In this document: positions 11,219-24,279 of the stretch, piece after piece
Numbering within the stretch: position 1 is the stretch's first letter
Layout: every line of letters starts with the position of its first letter
DNA from: Hamiltosporidium tvaerminnensis
Taxonomy: Eukaryota > Microsporidia > Dubosqiidae
DNA: 64,000 nt
Direction of reading: 5' to 3'
NCBI GenBank assembly: GCA_022605425.2
Contig: CM061252.1
Location: 248,001 to 312,000, forward strand
Position numbers and translations under genes: made by a program
The notes under the pieces: generated by a model
Databases searched by the model: none
Told to the model about the DNA's origin: nothing
Seen by the model: only the letters and a program-made list of their open reading frames with translations

Positions 11219-13248
11219 ATGAAAGACACAAGCAAGAGAGACAGTAACAGATGTAATAGTAATAGATGTAATAGTAATAGATGTAATACACCTTCTTATA
11301 ATACACCTTCTTATAATACACCATCTTATAATACACCTTCCTATAATACACCTTCTTATAATACACCTTCTTATAATACTCCATCTTATAATACACCTTC
11401 CTATAATACTCCATCTTATAATACACCATCTTATAATACTCCTTCCTATAATACTCCATCTTATAATACTCCATCTTATAATACTCCTACTATTATAACA
11501 CACCTACTACTTATAATAATAATATAATTAACAAAGGAAGGGATAAGTGTTATTGTAATAAGTGTTACAAGCCATATAAAGGGTATCATAAATTATATGA
11601 TAATAAAGGGTATGATAATAATGGGTATGATAACAATATAAACACTAATACTTATGATAACAATACAAATATCAATACAAATAACAATACAAATATCAAT
11701 ACAAATATCAATACAAATAACAATACAAATACTGTGTTATATGATAAGACAAATATTATAAAAAATAATAAAATATCTAGGAATGATAAAGAAACTGTAT
11801 TTAGTGTATTTGATAGAGTATCTATAAAAGAGGGTGTTAATATATGTAAGTGTAGTGATAAGAGTAGTATGGAGGGTAATGGAGAGTATCTGGATAACAC
11901 CTCTTGTTATGGTAGTAATAGGTATATAGATAACACCCCTTGTTATAGTAATAGGTACATAGATAACACCCCTTTAGGCAATACTAAGAATAACCCTTGT
12001 GATAACACCTCTTGTTATAGTAGTAATAGGTACATAGATAACACCCCTTTAGGCAATACTAAGAATTACCCTTGTGATAACACCTCTTGTTATAGTAGTA
12101 ATAATAGGTATATAGATAACACCCCTTTAGGTATTACTAGTAATAACCTTTGTGATAACACCCCTTGTTATAGTAATAGGTATATAGATAACACCCCTTG
12201 TTATAGTAGTAATAACCCTTGTGATAACACCCCTTTAAACATAGATACAATTAATAACCTTTATGATAACACCCCTTTAGGAAATGCTAGTAATAACCAA
12301 TGTAATAACACCCCTTTACCCCTAAAACATACTAACAATAATATTAATATTTATAGTCCTGGTTATCCTTTAATGTCTTTACCTGTTATTACAGTACAAC
12401 ATGTACAGTTGTTATATAATAAAGAAATAGAAAATACATTTTATATTTTAAAAATACAATCAGGAAATATAAATTGGTATTTACGTAAGAGTATACATCA
12501 ATTACGTGAAATATATAATTTTCCATTGTTTAAAACATCAGATAATATTGAAAAAAGACTTATGAGAAATAAAAATATTGTAAGTATTTTAAATAATTCT
12601 AATAATTATTATGAGTATGGTAAGAATAAGAATAATTATTATGAGTATGGTAAGAATAAGAATATTAATAAGAATAATAATATGAATAGTGATATTAATA
12701 AGAATAAGGATTTGAATATTGATATTAATAAGAATATGTATGAGAATGAGAATATGAATAATGATTTGAATAATAATAAGTATGATAACAATATAAATAC
12801 TATAAATACTAATAATACTAATAATACTAATAATACTAATAATACTAATAATAATAGAAACACTATAAACAAATATTTGTTTCCTTCTTTTTATTTATCA
12901 GATGTGATAAGTAAATATGAAATTTATATGAGTTTTTTGGTGGTAAAAATACGGAATAAATTTTATGTTTTTGAACCTAAAATATTAAAAAATATACTTT
13001 TGTTTGTGTGGGAGTGTAGTGTTGTAAGGGCTGTAAGTTTAGAGAATAGAGTTTATAGTGAGAGTGGGAATGAAATTGTAATTGAGAATGGAAATGAGAA
13101 TATATATGTTTATACGCAGACATATGAAGAGAAGGAGTGGTGGATGAGAAGAATAGAGGGGATAAAGAGAAGTATTAGGGGGTGGAGGGGGATGAGAAGA
13201 AAGAAAAGAATGACTAGAAGAATTCTAAATATATTTGTTAATAATTAA
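11219..13248 (+). CDS. NTPSY-repeat protein with PX/PH-like C-terminus; frame broken near 11.5 kb
   Basis: The start at 11219 is supported by a CCC signal 5 bases upstream. The first frame encodes a basic N-terminus and about 14 NTPSY repeats, then runs into a stop at 11525-11527. The rest is open in another frame from 11482 to 13248. One missing base (or two extra) at about 11482-11518 explains it; the full product would be about 676 aa. The second part has DNTPCYSN/DNTPLGN repeats, then a conserved-looking block (12370-12590; ILKIQSGNINWYLRKS) like PX domains, an Asn/Lys spacer, and a C-terminal block (12880-13190) ending in a PH-like helix (YEEKEWWMRRIEGI). PX then PH is the N-terminal order in phospholipase D1/Spo14, but no HKD motif follows. 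That comparison is weak. The break may be real, polymorphic or a sequencing indel. Confidence 0.6.
11286..11490 (+). repeat. 15-bp coding minisatellite (NTPSY)
   Basis: About fourteen units of 15 bp, consensus aatacaccttcttat with C/T and T/A variants, each encode Asn-Thr-Pro-Ser-Tyr. The array ends where the reading frame breaks, as expected for slippage. Confidence 0.92.
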
Positions 13249-13280
13249 AATTTAATTTATTTAAAAATAATAAATCCAGT

Positions 13281-13983
13281 TAAAACAGTGGCAAGTGTTA
13301 TATTTGGTTCCATGACATTAACGCAGTTCTAGGTTTAACATAAATAACTGCTACCCCAAAACTCCATCAGTAACCCCTGCGATACCTACGTCCCAAAGTT
13401 TTCTATCTACCAGGTGTGTAGAACCTAATTAATAGGCGAGGCAGTTTACCGGAGTTCGTTAATGTCCGTTGCATGGTGTGTGATCGAAGGCCGAAGCCCC
13501 CCCTGGGCTCCCCCCAAGACTATGCAGCATTCCCACTTACTCTACACTTTCTGAACCCAATAAACTTCTAGCTAAGATATATTTCAGAGATTTACATGGG
13601 GTCTACCTGACAGTGCAATGTCATACCAACAGGTATAACCTGCTACTTAGCTCTCCCGGCTTTAAATGATTTTTTATTTTATATCTCCCAGGCGCTAAGT
13701 CTTCTAACCCGAGTGAGCAAGGCTAGGTTTCCATGCTTTTACATGGCAATTACCTACAATTTCGGCTGCGGTCTGCAATCGGGTTACATAAAAAACTGCA
13801 AATAAATTCGAAGAAATTGTTTTCATTTTTTAGACCTCACCTCCTCATAACAACTCCCATGGATCAACCGAAGATGTAGTGTGGTTGTATTCCCACCAAA
13901 AATCCAAACAATGATCTTCACACCAGTTTCACACACTCATTGCCAAGCAGAAAGTTTTTTGTGTGGTTATTTTCTCTCTACCA
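13281..13983 (+). repeat. ~700-bp dispersed repeat, copy R1
   Basis: First of five copies of a GC-richer element (others at 53353, 56218, 57136 and 63145). It starts aacagtggcaagtgtta, lacks the usual leading aagtatcacatc, and ends with gtgtggttattttctctcta where other copies end in cctccctccac. It begins 33 bp after the stop of the NTPSY-repeat gene. No terminal inverted repeat, LTR-type TG...CA end or transposase was seen. The class is unknown. Confidence 0.85.
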
Positions 13984-16900
13984 CTGTATTTATAGAAAAG
14001 TTATATTTTTTTATTTTATGAATGATGATAGTTTTCAAAAAGAAAATATTCAAAAATTCCATTCTATATTATTAAGAAATATTTTTAGTTTTATAATTAT
14101 AAAAACTATGATTTCATATTTTCTTGATTTTGTTTTATTTAAAAATAATTGCATGTAGACTTGTTATAAACAATATACATGCTATTATTAGGGAACATAA
14201 GATATATTGTTTTTTGGTTATAAATTATATAAGTGATAAAGAGAAAATATATTGTGGTTTGTATTAATACCAAATTAGAAATATAATTAATATATGTAGT
14301 TACTTATTTTGAAAGTTACAAATTGGTTTTTTAGAATATATTTCTGAGGTCAGACGAAATATATGAAAAATCGTTAAAGATGGTTGTTTAAAATATTTAT
14401 ATATATAATATTTTTGTGTAGTACTAATACTTTTATGATTTATAATGTAATATGATCATTTTAATGGTTTCTAACGGTATTAAAATATTATTAACTTGTT
14501 TCATATTTTATATAAATTTAGTTGAAGCACATATGGAATTAAAAAAAATAATTTTCTACCTACTTTCACGTATTTGTAGTGGTAAAAATGAATGATAAGA
14601 ACGATATTTACATAGATATATGAGTATATAATAATGAAATAAACGAGATAAACCATCAAGTAAAATCTTTTTGTTAGATTTAAATTTGTTCTAAAATACA
14701 TTTAAGACACCAAAAAAAGACTGATTTGATTTCATAATATAATATCTTACTTTGATTGATGTTTTTTTGAGGGTAAGCCTGGGACTGGAAATCGCACACC
14801 CTTCTTGTTTATAGAATTCAGATGGGTTTGGAGTAGCGTTTCTTGGCCGGGTACGGGAAGGCGTTTTTGGGGATGTGACAGAAGCCTCCATGAAAAGCCT
14901 AATCTCCCACAGAAATTTCGATTATGGTTTATTTGTTGCAAGAAAATACAAATATGCTAAGACTAAGAAAAAAGTAAAAAAAGTGAATTAAGATTTTCGT
15001 CGCTATACCTAAGATCACCAAACACAGATAGACAGTCATGCCCGTTGTGACTCAGGTATGTATCAGCGTATAAAGACTATTAATAAACACGAGAGCATCC
15101 TCCATCGCTCTCTCTCCGAGCCTACTATTGTGCGTCTTTGGCAGTTAGTTAAAAAACCTTTTTGTGTCGAATACGTGTAACGCATTATAATTTCGATTGT
15201 AAATATATTTATACGGTTTCTATTGGATTTTGAGGCTCATTCAAAAGGTAAGAACATCTGGTTTAGATTCTTTAGCGATATTTATTGTATCTAGCCTTTT
15301 TATGATTAAATTTTACCTTATTTCCTTTATTTTGCAACGAATTGGATAAAAACAATAGCGGAAGACAAAATAAAATATCCGTGGAAAATTACGTAAATTT
15401 TTACCAAAAAAATTACTAAAAACTGGCATATAAAATATGGAGTCTTTTAGAACAGGAAAATGTAAATACTAATTTTTAATAAAAAAATTCTGGTATTTTT
15501 TGAGCCGATAAGATCTATACAGATTTTTAAATTTTATTGATGTAATGAGAGAACGAATTTTAAAACTACAATATTAAAACGTTACAAAAAAGATTTTCGG
15601 AAACAAATAACCACAATCTAATCCGTTTTAAACGGACTTTTTAATGTATTACCATGTAAAGAGTGCAGTTTATTTACACTAAGTAATATACTTCTAACGG
15701 ATAAAATAAAATAAAAATTTGTTTCGAATATAATCTCGCAAATAATATCACTTTTTTGTTAGAAAATTTAGATTCATTTACAATTTATTAGTCTTGAACA
15801 AAGTGTTTCTCAAAGTTTATCGAATGAACTTTTTAAATTTTCTAAACAAAACTTAAATTTATTTAGAGCGATTATTTACATACACATAAATATGATTAAA
15901 TTATTGAGGAATCATTCGCGCCTAAGAGGTATGCAAATAGAAATATTCTACACTCTTCATTTTTTAAAAACTTAGCAGCATTCAATTTCTTGTGTTCAAG
16001 TGATTTAAAAATATTCTATTTTTGTGTGTTGCAATAATAAATTCTGTTTTTACTTTTATAATTGTTCAGGGGATACTTAGCTTTAATCCACTAATGTATC
16101 AAGCAATATTATTATCCCAATTATATATTAGGAATATTATTATTTATTCAGTGGTTTGTTATTTCTAATTCAATTTAAACGCAAACCTCGTTAGTAATTT
16201 CCGAATTTTGCCAGTTACCAACAATTTAGGGTTTATTCCCATCAAAAAAATCCGTGAAATATCCGATTTAAGTTCCTTTTTTTTACTTTTTGATTTTACA
16301 CAGTGCGATAATTAAAATTTTATTCCATCGATAACCTTAATTCTTGTATCTGTATTTTTCATGATTTAATACACTGTTTACTATTCTAAATACTTGTTAA
16401 ATCATGAAATATAAATTTATGCGAATTATTTTTCTAATTTTTTTCGGAAATGACAAATCAAAAGCTAGTATAATATTATTACAGATCTAATATTTTAAGC
16501 ATTTTTTCAGATATGATGTTAATAAAAAAAATTTGGATTGTCTAATAATAATATCGTATCCTGAGTTTTTTTAAAGTTTTTCAATTTATAAATTTACTAT
16601 TTCTAAAATTTGAGGCTAATACGGTTTTAAACGAATACTTTATAGATAATAACTCAAACACAATAGTTTATCAATAAATAAAATATAAAATACACATTTT
16701 TTCTAATATTTGTAATTAGTTTTTGAAATAAGGAAACTGTTTACAATTTCTTAAACTATTTTTGAAAATTCCTAACATATTTTAAAATATATATATAAGA
16801 TCTTAAATACATTTCATGAATATATTCAAATATATCCTTAGAAGTATTCTAAATAAGCTTATAATCCTATATTTATATTCTTTTTGTGTTTCTGATTCAG

Positions 16901-19900
16901 TTTGAAAATTTTCCCAGATTTTTAGTGTTTAAGGTTTAGATTGAAAAAATATTTTTGAACAAGAAACTGCAAAATTTAAAGAATTTTTATTTAAACTACA
17001 AAAGTTTCCCTAGCAATCAAAATATAAAGCAATTTAATAAAAATATTTTTTTGATTGAATTTTCGTAATTATTTTACGTATTTTCCAAGTAAAAGAAATT
17101 TATTTAGATTCTTAATCGTACGTATCAAGACAAAATAAATAATTTGAAACTTAAAAATTGTAACAATCTAGATTGTGTTTGGTACGTTATAAAACTTTTT
17201 TTTCACTCAATCAAATATTTTATTTCGAACGAAATCATATGAAGTTTTATTTTGAATTATGGAAACTCTTTATAACTTCACAAACAAATTTAATTTTTTT
17301 TTTAAAATTCCGTCTAGCTTATATTTTTCATAGCTAAAATAATATGTATTTGTCTATAGTGGGTTATTTTTTTATTAAATTTATCATGTATTTCCTTAGA
17401 ATCACACAATAGCGCAATAATTCAACAAACTTCAAGTTTTTTTTTATGAGGATGGAATATTTAATATCAAAACGCCATTTTAAGTATTTTTTATTTGAAA
17501 CAAAACAAGTCCAACGGTTTTCATTTAAAAAAAATATTTTATATTTAAAAATCCTGTGAAATGCGTCGAAATCAAGCAAAATACCAAGCAAGAAAATAAT
17601 TTAAAATAATATATCATGGGATCGTTTGAACATACTTTTTTAAACTTGATTAGATTCCCTAAAAACTACTTTCATGTGCTGATTTTTTTAACCTATTTAT
17701 TAAATTGAGCATATTTACCGTTGAAAATTACTGCAATTATGTATAGTCATATTATCTTATAATATTTCATTTGATTCCCATAAAAATATAATTTGTTTCT
17801 TATATTTTTTTTACCAAATAAAATATGTTTTTTTATAGTTTAGAATGTCCTCAAAAGATTTTTCGGCAAATTTTGTTGAATCTTATATTTTGATATACTT
17901 TTTTTATTAAATTTTGATATAATTATAAATTATCCACGAATTTTAATCCTATCCAGTGAGAACGTACAAGCGATTACATTATAAATACGAATATTCCGAA
18001 TATACGTTGAAAGCATATCTTAATTAAGAAAATACAGGTAAGTAATATTTAATGAGTTTTTTTGTACTTAAAAATTATAAATTCCATATTTTTTAAATTT
18101 TTATATTTTCACTTGCCTCTTTATATCAAGCTTATCAGAAAAAAAATCTATATCTGGAACATTAGTTGGGAAGATAGTCATAGAAATTTCTTTTTTGAAT
18201 TGATACTTTATATAATTTCTACTGAATGAATATTCAATAGTTTTTAGAAATTAAAAGTCCAAATACTTGTAAAATGAAGATCTTAAGAGAAATCAATTAA
18301 ACAACATTCGACATCTTATTATATTCCAAAATTTACATGCAGAAACACATAAGTCATTACTTTATTTTCTTCAGTTTTTTACAAAATTACACAAAAAAAT
18401 CAGAGAAGGTCTCTTTAAAATATACTTTTCTAATATAATCGTAGCTTCTTTAACATTTTATTTTAAGTCCTATATGGAAAAAAAGATATTTTTATAGCAA
18501 GAATTAAAGGTATAGCGAATTTAGAAGGATACTGGAGCAATTAATTAGAGAATTTCGGTTTTTCATAAAGATTGATATTAAAGGCAACGATAGAATAAAA
18601 TTTAAACAAAGAATAATATGAGTTTGCCTTTTTTCCTGTCACCAAATTTATTTTAGTTATGGAAAAATACCATCATTTATAAAATTCAGTAATGTCTCGA
18701 CAATGCCTACGCCGACGACGACTGACCTTGAAATGTGTAATTGGTTTAAAACTTTAATTAAACCAATATAGTGCTTTAATTAAGATATGTCTCTTTTTAT
18801 TTGTTCATAAATCTTATACAACCAATAATAGTGAGTAGAAGTGAACATAATTCAATTGAAAAGTTTCTATTGGTTCAAACAAATTGAATAAAATTCATAG
18901 ATTTTATTCTAAATTGTATTATTCATCAAGAATAACATAATAAATTTGTTTTTTTAATTTCCTAAAGTTTTCATTTTTGAAAAAAAATTTAAATCAATTG
19001 TTCTGATTTTCTTTCTTATAATTTACAATTCCTATTAAATTTTATGATAGATTGATGCTTTTGCCGTTCTTCTGTGTCCTTTATTTATATTCCCGATAAT
19101 GATTGCAGGCAACAATTTTGGCTTGAATAACTTCGTGGAACTTTATACCTGATTAAATTATTAGATTTTTCTGAAAATGGAAATAAAGTTACAGAAAAAA
19201 TAAATTAACCAAAACAACAAATCGTTAAACAACACGGGTTTTTTAGAACAAATAAATACTTCGCAAGAATAAATTTATTCGAAAAAAAGGACAGAATGAA
19301 TAGGAAGAGGTGGAAACTGAACAAAATAAATATTAAAGCCTGAGTTGAAAGTTTTGAAAAATTGAAAGTAAATATAACAGAAGACGAGAAATTTACAGGG
19401 TAAAAATCTTATATTTTTATTTAGAAATTGCTCAAAAGCGGGTAATAATTTAATTTGAAAGACCAAAAAAATATACGAGAAACATGTCAGGTGAGAAAAG
19501 AAATTCTTATTAAAAATTCAAGAAATTATAGCTCAAATATAGAAGTTAAAGAATTTTCAGAATTTTTTTCTAATAAATTTAATGAAAGTTCGTTTCTACG
19601 AGCGTACCGTCTAGTATAGAATAACCCAAATTCCTAATTAAATTGTTGTATATTTTACTCTCAAATATAATTATTTTATGTTTTTTTTTTAAAAAAATTA
19701 GCAGATATAAAGAATTTTTAACTTCTTTGGTTATTCAAGTAGATAACATTATAGCTGCTTCAAAAATTTTTTTAAAGCAAATCGAAATCCATTTTTTTCT
19801 TATGGCATTCTATTCAAAAGAACAATCTAAAATTTAAAAATAAACACTACTCTATTCTATTTCTCTACTTTTTTTGATTTTAAAATATGTTATATATTTT

Positions 19901-20265
19901 TAACATATATTCGTATTTAATTAATATTACTACCAATTCCTTGTTTAAAATTAAAACTATTTATAATAAATTCAAGTGAAAGAATTAGAGAAAAATTTTC
20001 AAATGCAAAAATATTCAAATTTTCTATAAGTTAGTTATATTGTGTTGTTTCAAAAAGTCAATTCACGGTTAAATATTTGTTCTATAAAAATTGTTGTTAT
20101 TTTCCAATAAATTATTAATAAGTTGTAATCTTCTCAAGTATTATCGTTGTCGGAAATAATTAGAACTTTAGATTGCCGTAGTTAGATAAATTTTAAATAT
20201 CGAAGTAATCTTATTACCATTTATAGTAATTAAATTAATATAAAAGTTAAAAAAAAAGCAACTCC
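13984..20265. other. AT-rich gene desert
   Basis: No gene could be supported. Open stretches are short, lack ATG with C-tract, and consist of Phe/Ile/Lys/Asn. The only compositional break is the GC-richer island listed at 14755-15185. Confidence 0.6.
14755..15185 (+). pseudogene. GC-richer island, possible decayed coding sequence
   Basis: Base composition is clearly less AT-rich than the surroundings. The plus strand gives two short open pieces: one ending in a Lys-rich tail (ARKYKYAKTKKK, stop about 14990) with an in-frame stop upstream near 14813, and one of ~55 codons at about 15013-15180 (SEPTIVRLWQLVKKP). I do not recognise a family. It may be a decayed gene or transposon fragment. Confidence 0.25.
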
Positions 20266-22370
20266 ATGTTTTTCATTATTTTCGTTACCTCAAAAATTCT
20301 ACATTGCTAACTGGCTTGGATATTGATCCAACGATTGAAGACCTGTGTTGCATTACATTAGAACTTGAGACAAGACAAAATGATGAAACAAAGGATATTC
20401 TTTATAGCATAGATTCTAAGATAAATGAATCGGAAATGGAAAAACTGTTTCAGTTATATCTTATTATCTTGATACTGTCAAAGAAAATATGGATTCTGTT
20501 CACCATCTCTTTTTAACTCACTTTGTATGCTTTATTGTTTACTAATACATCACGAAGATACAGAAAATCAAATTTTATTCAATGCAGAGCTTTTATAATA
20601 TTGTATCAGTTACAAGGCTGTATGAATATAGCGAATGCAACAATAAGATGAAAGATATCATAAAAACAAGAATAGTTTCGCTTTTCACATCCGGTATGAA
20701 ACTATAGAAAATATAAAGAAATCCTCAAACCTTTTAGTTTAGACTTGATGAATTAGAAAAGGACTGTCTATTGATTATAAATAATATCAAATCCAGCTGT
20801 GATCTTAATAGTAACATGGATTTAAAAATAATACAAAGTAGCAAAGTCAAATTTAAAGGCTTGGTACCATATAAACATCATATAAATTATATTAAAAATG
20901 GATCTTTTGAACGAATATACTCACTTTTTTTATCTTTCAAGCTGAGTTTTCTATTAAAAAATGTCAAGATTTCTCCATTGAGCCAATTAAGTTCTCTTGA
21001 AATGATATTTTTTTTGATGATATATTTTATACTGGGATTCAGCACCTTAATTCTTCATTACCATCACATATATATTTAAAATCTGATCGAGGAACCTACA
21101 AAGATTTTTAATGTTCAAAACCCTAAATTGATAGAATTTTAAATAAATCCTCAAGTTTTGATTCGGTTTTCAAATTCTATGAAGAAACATTTTTTAATAC
21201 AACTGCCGATGTTTCTAAGAAATTTCCTAAATATCTTTTAGAATTTTTTATAGCAGAATCGTATGTCGATCAAATCAATTTGATCTATAGTTTCTTAAAT
21301 GATATATCCAAACCCGAATTTTACGAAGAAATCCTTATAGTGCTTGATCTAAAATACTCTGGTTTTGACCAAGGAATATCCAATAGAGAAACATTTTTGC
21401 GCATTATCCTAGAATGCATGTTTTTTACAACTATTTTAAGCACCGAAAGGCACAATTTGAATAGATTTTATTCAAAAATGTCATATGAATACGATCTATA
21501 TAACTTTTTTAAGAAAACTTAGAGGTCAGAAATATCGAAATCCCCATAGTTAGTCATATAGAGACGCGAATGCGTAGATACATTCCCGAGACATTATATT
21601 TTCTTGATAGTTTGGTATTAATATTCGATTTCGCAAATTCCACTTTAATCAACAAAATAATGGAATTTTTTTTCATAGATCTATGAAACTAAAAAAGATA
21701 ATTTTTCTAGGTATCCACAAAAGTTTAAAATCTTATTTAAAAATTCTCGTGAATAGAGAAGTAAATGAGGAAATTGGCTCAGCGCCTGTACATAAACCCG
21801 AGGATATATCGGAACTTGAATCTATGCACTAATCCACAGCTGTATCTGAAACAAAAACCACACATGAACCTATTTCTAAGTCTATACCAGAATCTAGTAC
21901 ACTGCACAAGCCTATTCCTAAATCTATACCAGAATCTAGTACAGTACACAAGCCTATTCCCAAATATATACCAGAATTTAATACAGTACATGAACATATT
22001 CCTCAGACCATACCCGAAACAACCCCTGCAACCGTTCCTCTACCAGTATTTGATAAAAAAATTTAAGAAAGTCGCCTAAAAATCAAAATCAAAAGCTGCC
22101 TTTAAGTTCTCTACATATAAAACCAGAAAACTCTCTACAAAGACCGTCTAATCTAAAACCTAAGAAGGAAAACAATGTAAATAAACGCGAAAATATAACT
22201 AGAAAAGATGAAGATAAAAATCAAGAAACACAAAAGTTAAATCCACCAAAAAAGAGACACAATCTAATGCATCAGCAGAAAAGAACAAGAATAAAAATAA
22301 CACCTCGAAAATTTTTTATAGTGACATTGGTTCTTAGTTCGATAATTGGCATATCTGCTATCTGATATTG
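20266..22370 (+). pseudogene. Decayed gene for a secreted or membrane protein with Pro/Ser repeats
   Basis: An ATG at 20266 preceded by actcc opens a hydrophobic leader (MFFIIFVTSKILHC) that stops at once; the next frame continues with an acidic helical segment (20304 onward). Further open pieces in shifting frames lie at 20771-21079 and 21280-21522. At about 21780-22060 the reading gives repeats of HKPIPKSIPESST, then a Lys/Asn-rich part, and near 22307-22362 a hydrophobic segment (FIVTLVLSSIIGISAI) followed by a stop. The order leader, helical domain, Pro repeats, basic region and C-terminal hydrophobic helix suggests a type I membrane protein, possibly surface exposed. At least four frameshifts or stops show it is dead. 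No family recognised. Confidence 0.6.
21840..22000 (+). repeat. Degenerate 54-bp coding repeat in pseudogene
   Basis: Three units containing cctattcctaaatctatacc and agaatctagtaca encode HKPIPKSIPESS-like repeats. They remain recognisable although the host gene is broken. Confidence 0.7.
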
Positions 22371-24279
22371 GATTTATCTCTCGCGAAAAGTTTAAAATAT
22401 TGTTTGTTTTATATTTTTAAAAAAAGAAACGAAACAATGATCCAGTCTTTCTTATATTAAATTACTTCCAAACCTACAACATTTTGGGGTTTTCATGGAA
22501 TTTTGCAGCTTTTTTCAATTGCAATTTTTTTCTTATCCTCATAGCAAACCTTTCAAAAAATAAATGGTATTTTTGGTCTGGCAATTCATTTTAGGTTAAT
22601 CTTATGATCGAAATATTTTATTTATTCTTTTGTAATTCAAATTTTTGTTAAGTATAATACACGGATTTTTTTTCAAATTTCAGTTTATGAGTGACGGTTA
22701 TATCGGAATAGAAAAAAACACCAAATAATATCTTACAAATCTTAAATACACTTGTATACATTCTAAGTCACGCCATTATATAAACTTTTTGTTATTATGC
22801 AAATATTACTTATGATGCGTCTTGAATTTGAACATATTTTCTTATAAAAGTAAACTGTGTGTTATTAGTATGAGTTATACGACCATGAATATTGTCAGTG
22901 AGTAACCAATATATCAAAGACAACTTGAATAAAAAAATTTAAGATGCTTTATATACCCCAAACTACGCCAATATAGATTTCTTAACGTATAGCATAATTG
23001 ATTAGCTCATTGAAATTTTCGGGTAAGAAACCTTCTATATATGGTTTGCTAAAAAGATAAATATTCTATATACTTCGTTATTTAAATAAAAATAAACTGG
23101 GTATATCTTGTATATAAACCAAATATATTATTACGCAAAGTAAATATAGGATATTTCCAGTAATTATATTTCTATACTAAGAAATATAGTGAATATAAAG
23201 AGTTTGTTGAGCCTAGAAAAAGGCATACAGTTATTATATAATGAAATTTACATTACTCTTGGTAAATGTATCAGCAGAAATAAGAAGACATGTTCGAGTC
23301 TATTCCATGTCTACAAAAGAAATATTTACACTAAGTCCTAGAACAAGACGGTATATTAATCTACTCAGATAAATATATTGATTCAAATAAATTCTTTACA
23401 TAGTCCATTTGATTATGTTTCTTGAATTTTAGACTTTTTTATTCTGAAAAAATATAAATAGGAAAAATTAAAAAACATTTTAAGAGAGAAAATAAAAAGT
23501 AAATCCGAAAGACACAATCTTTAAAGATATAAACTGTATAAATTGAAACCAAACTTTTTAATTATTTGTGTTTTTGTCGAGGTTAGAGACTCAATTAGAA
23601 TTATGCTTATTTATACAATTTTTCCGAACAGTTTTCTGTTTGGTGTTGCATTCTAATAAATAGCTATCATTGTCATTTTAGGCAGAAGCTTTTCCTTATA
23701 AAAAATAACGATTAATCTTTTTGATCTTTTTAGTTATATAGCCTTCTTTCTTTAGTGACCCTGTATAATTGGGAATAAATTTTAAAAAAAAGAAGTGTAT
23801 TTTCGCTTTTTGTATACCACGAGACGTTAGACTCCAATGAAGGGCAGAGGGAAATAAAAAAAATTGGGGCGGAATTTCTATTTACTTTTAAACAACGAAT
23901 TTGTTATAATTTTATTTTTAAATAAAATCATCTTAAATATATCTATTTTATTTAATATAAACTTCTAATAACTTAAAAAACACAACTTCGAGTGTTAATC
24001 AAAGATTTTCTTCCTAAAAATAAACTCTTAACTGTAATCATATAAGTTGAGTTATTGTTGAGAAAATGTTGTTTTAAACCTTTTATGATTTATAAAGGAT
24101 ACCAAAATTAAGAACTATGAGGTTTGCCACGAGGGCCTATAATTGTGTTAAAAGCCTTGATTCTATGTTGCTAGGGGATAACGACATTACATCTTTAGTC
24201 CAATCTCCCGTAATCCGAGTTATAACAGTTAAAAAACCAAATGGAAAACTTTCAATTTTTTATCATCGACACCTAGAGT
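22371..24279. other. AT-rich spacer
   Basis: No gene supported. A short open stretch at 24117-24326 includes VKKPNGKLS but its second half merges into the 5' end of the LINE relic that follows. It is not a separate gene. Confidence 0.5.

Noticed and set aside
11144-11503. Minus-strand frames with WSIIRWCIIRR-type repeats
   Set aside because: They are the complement of the NTPSY minisatellite and have no start signal.
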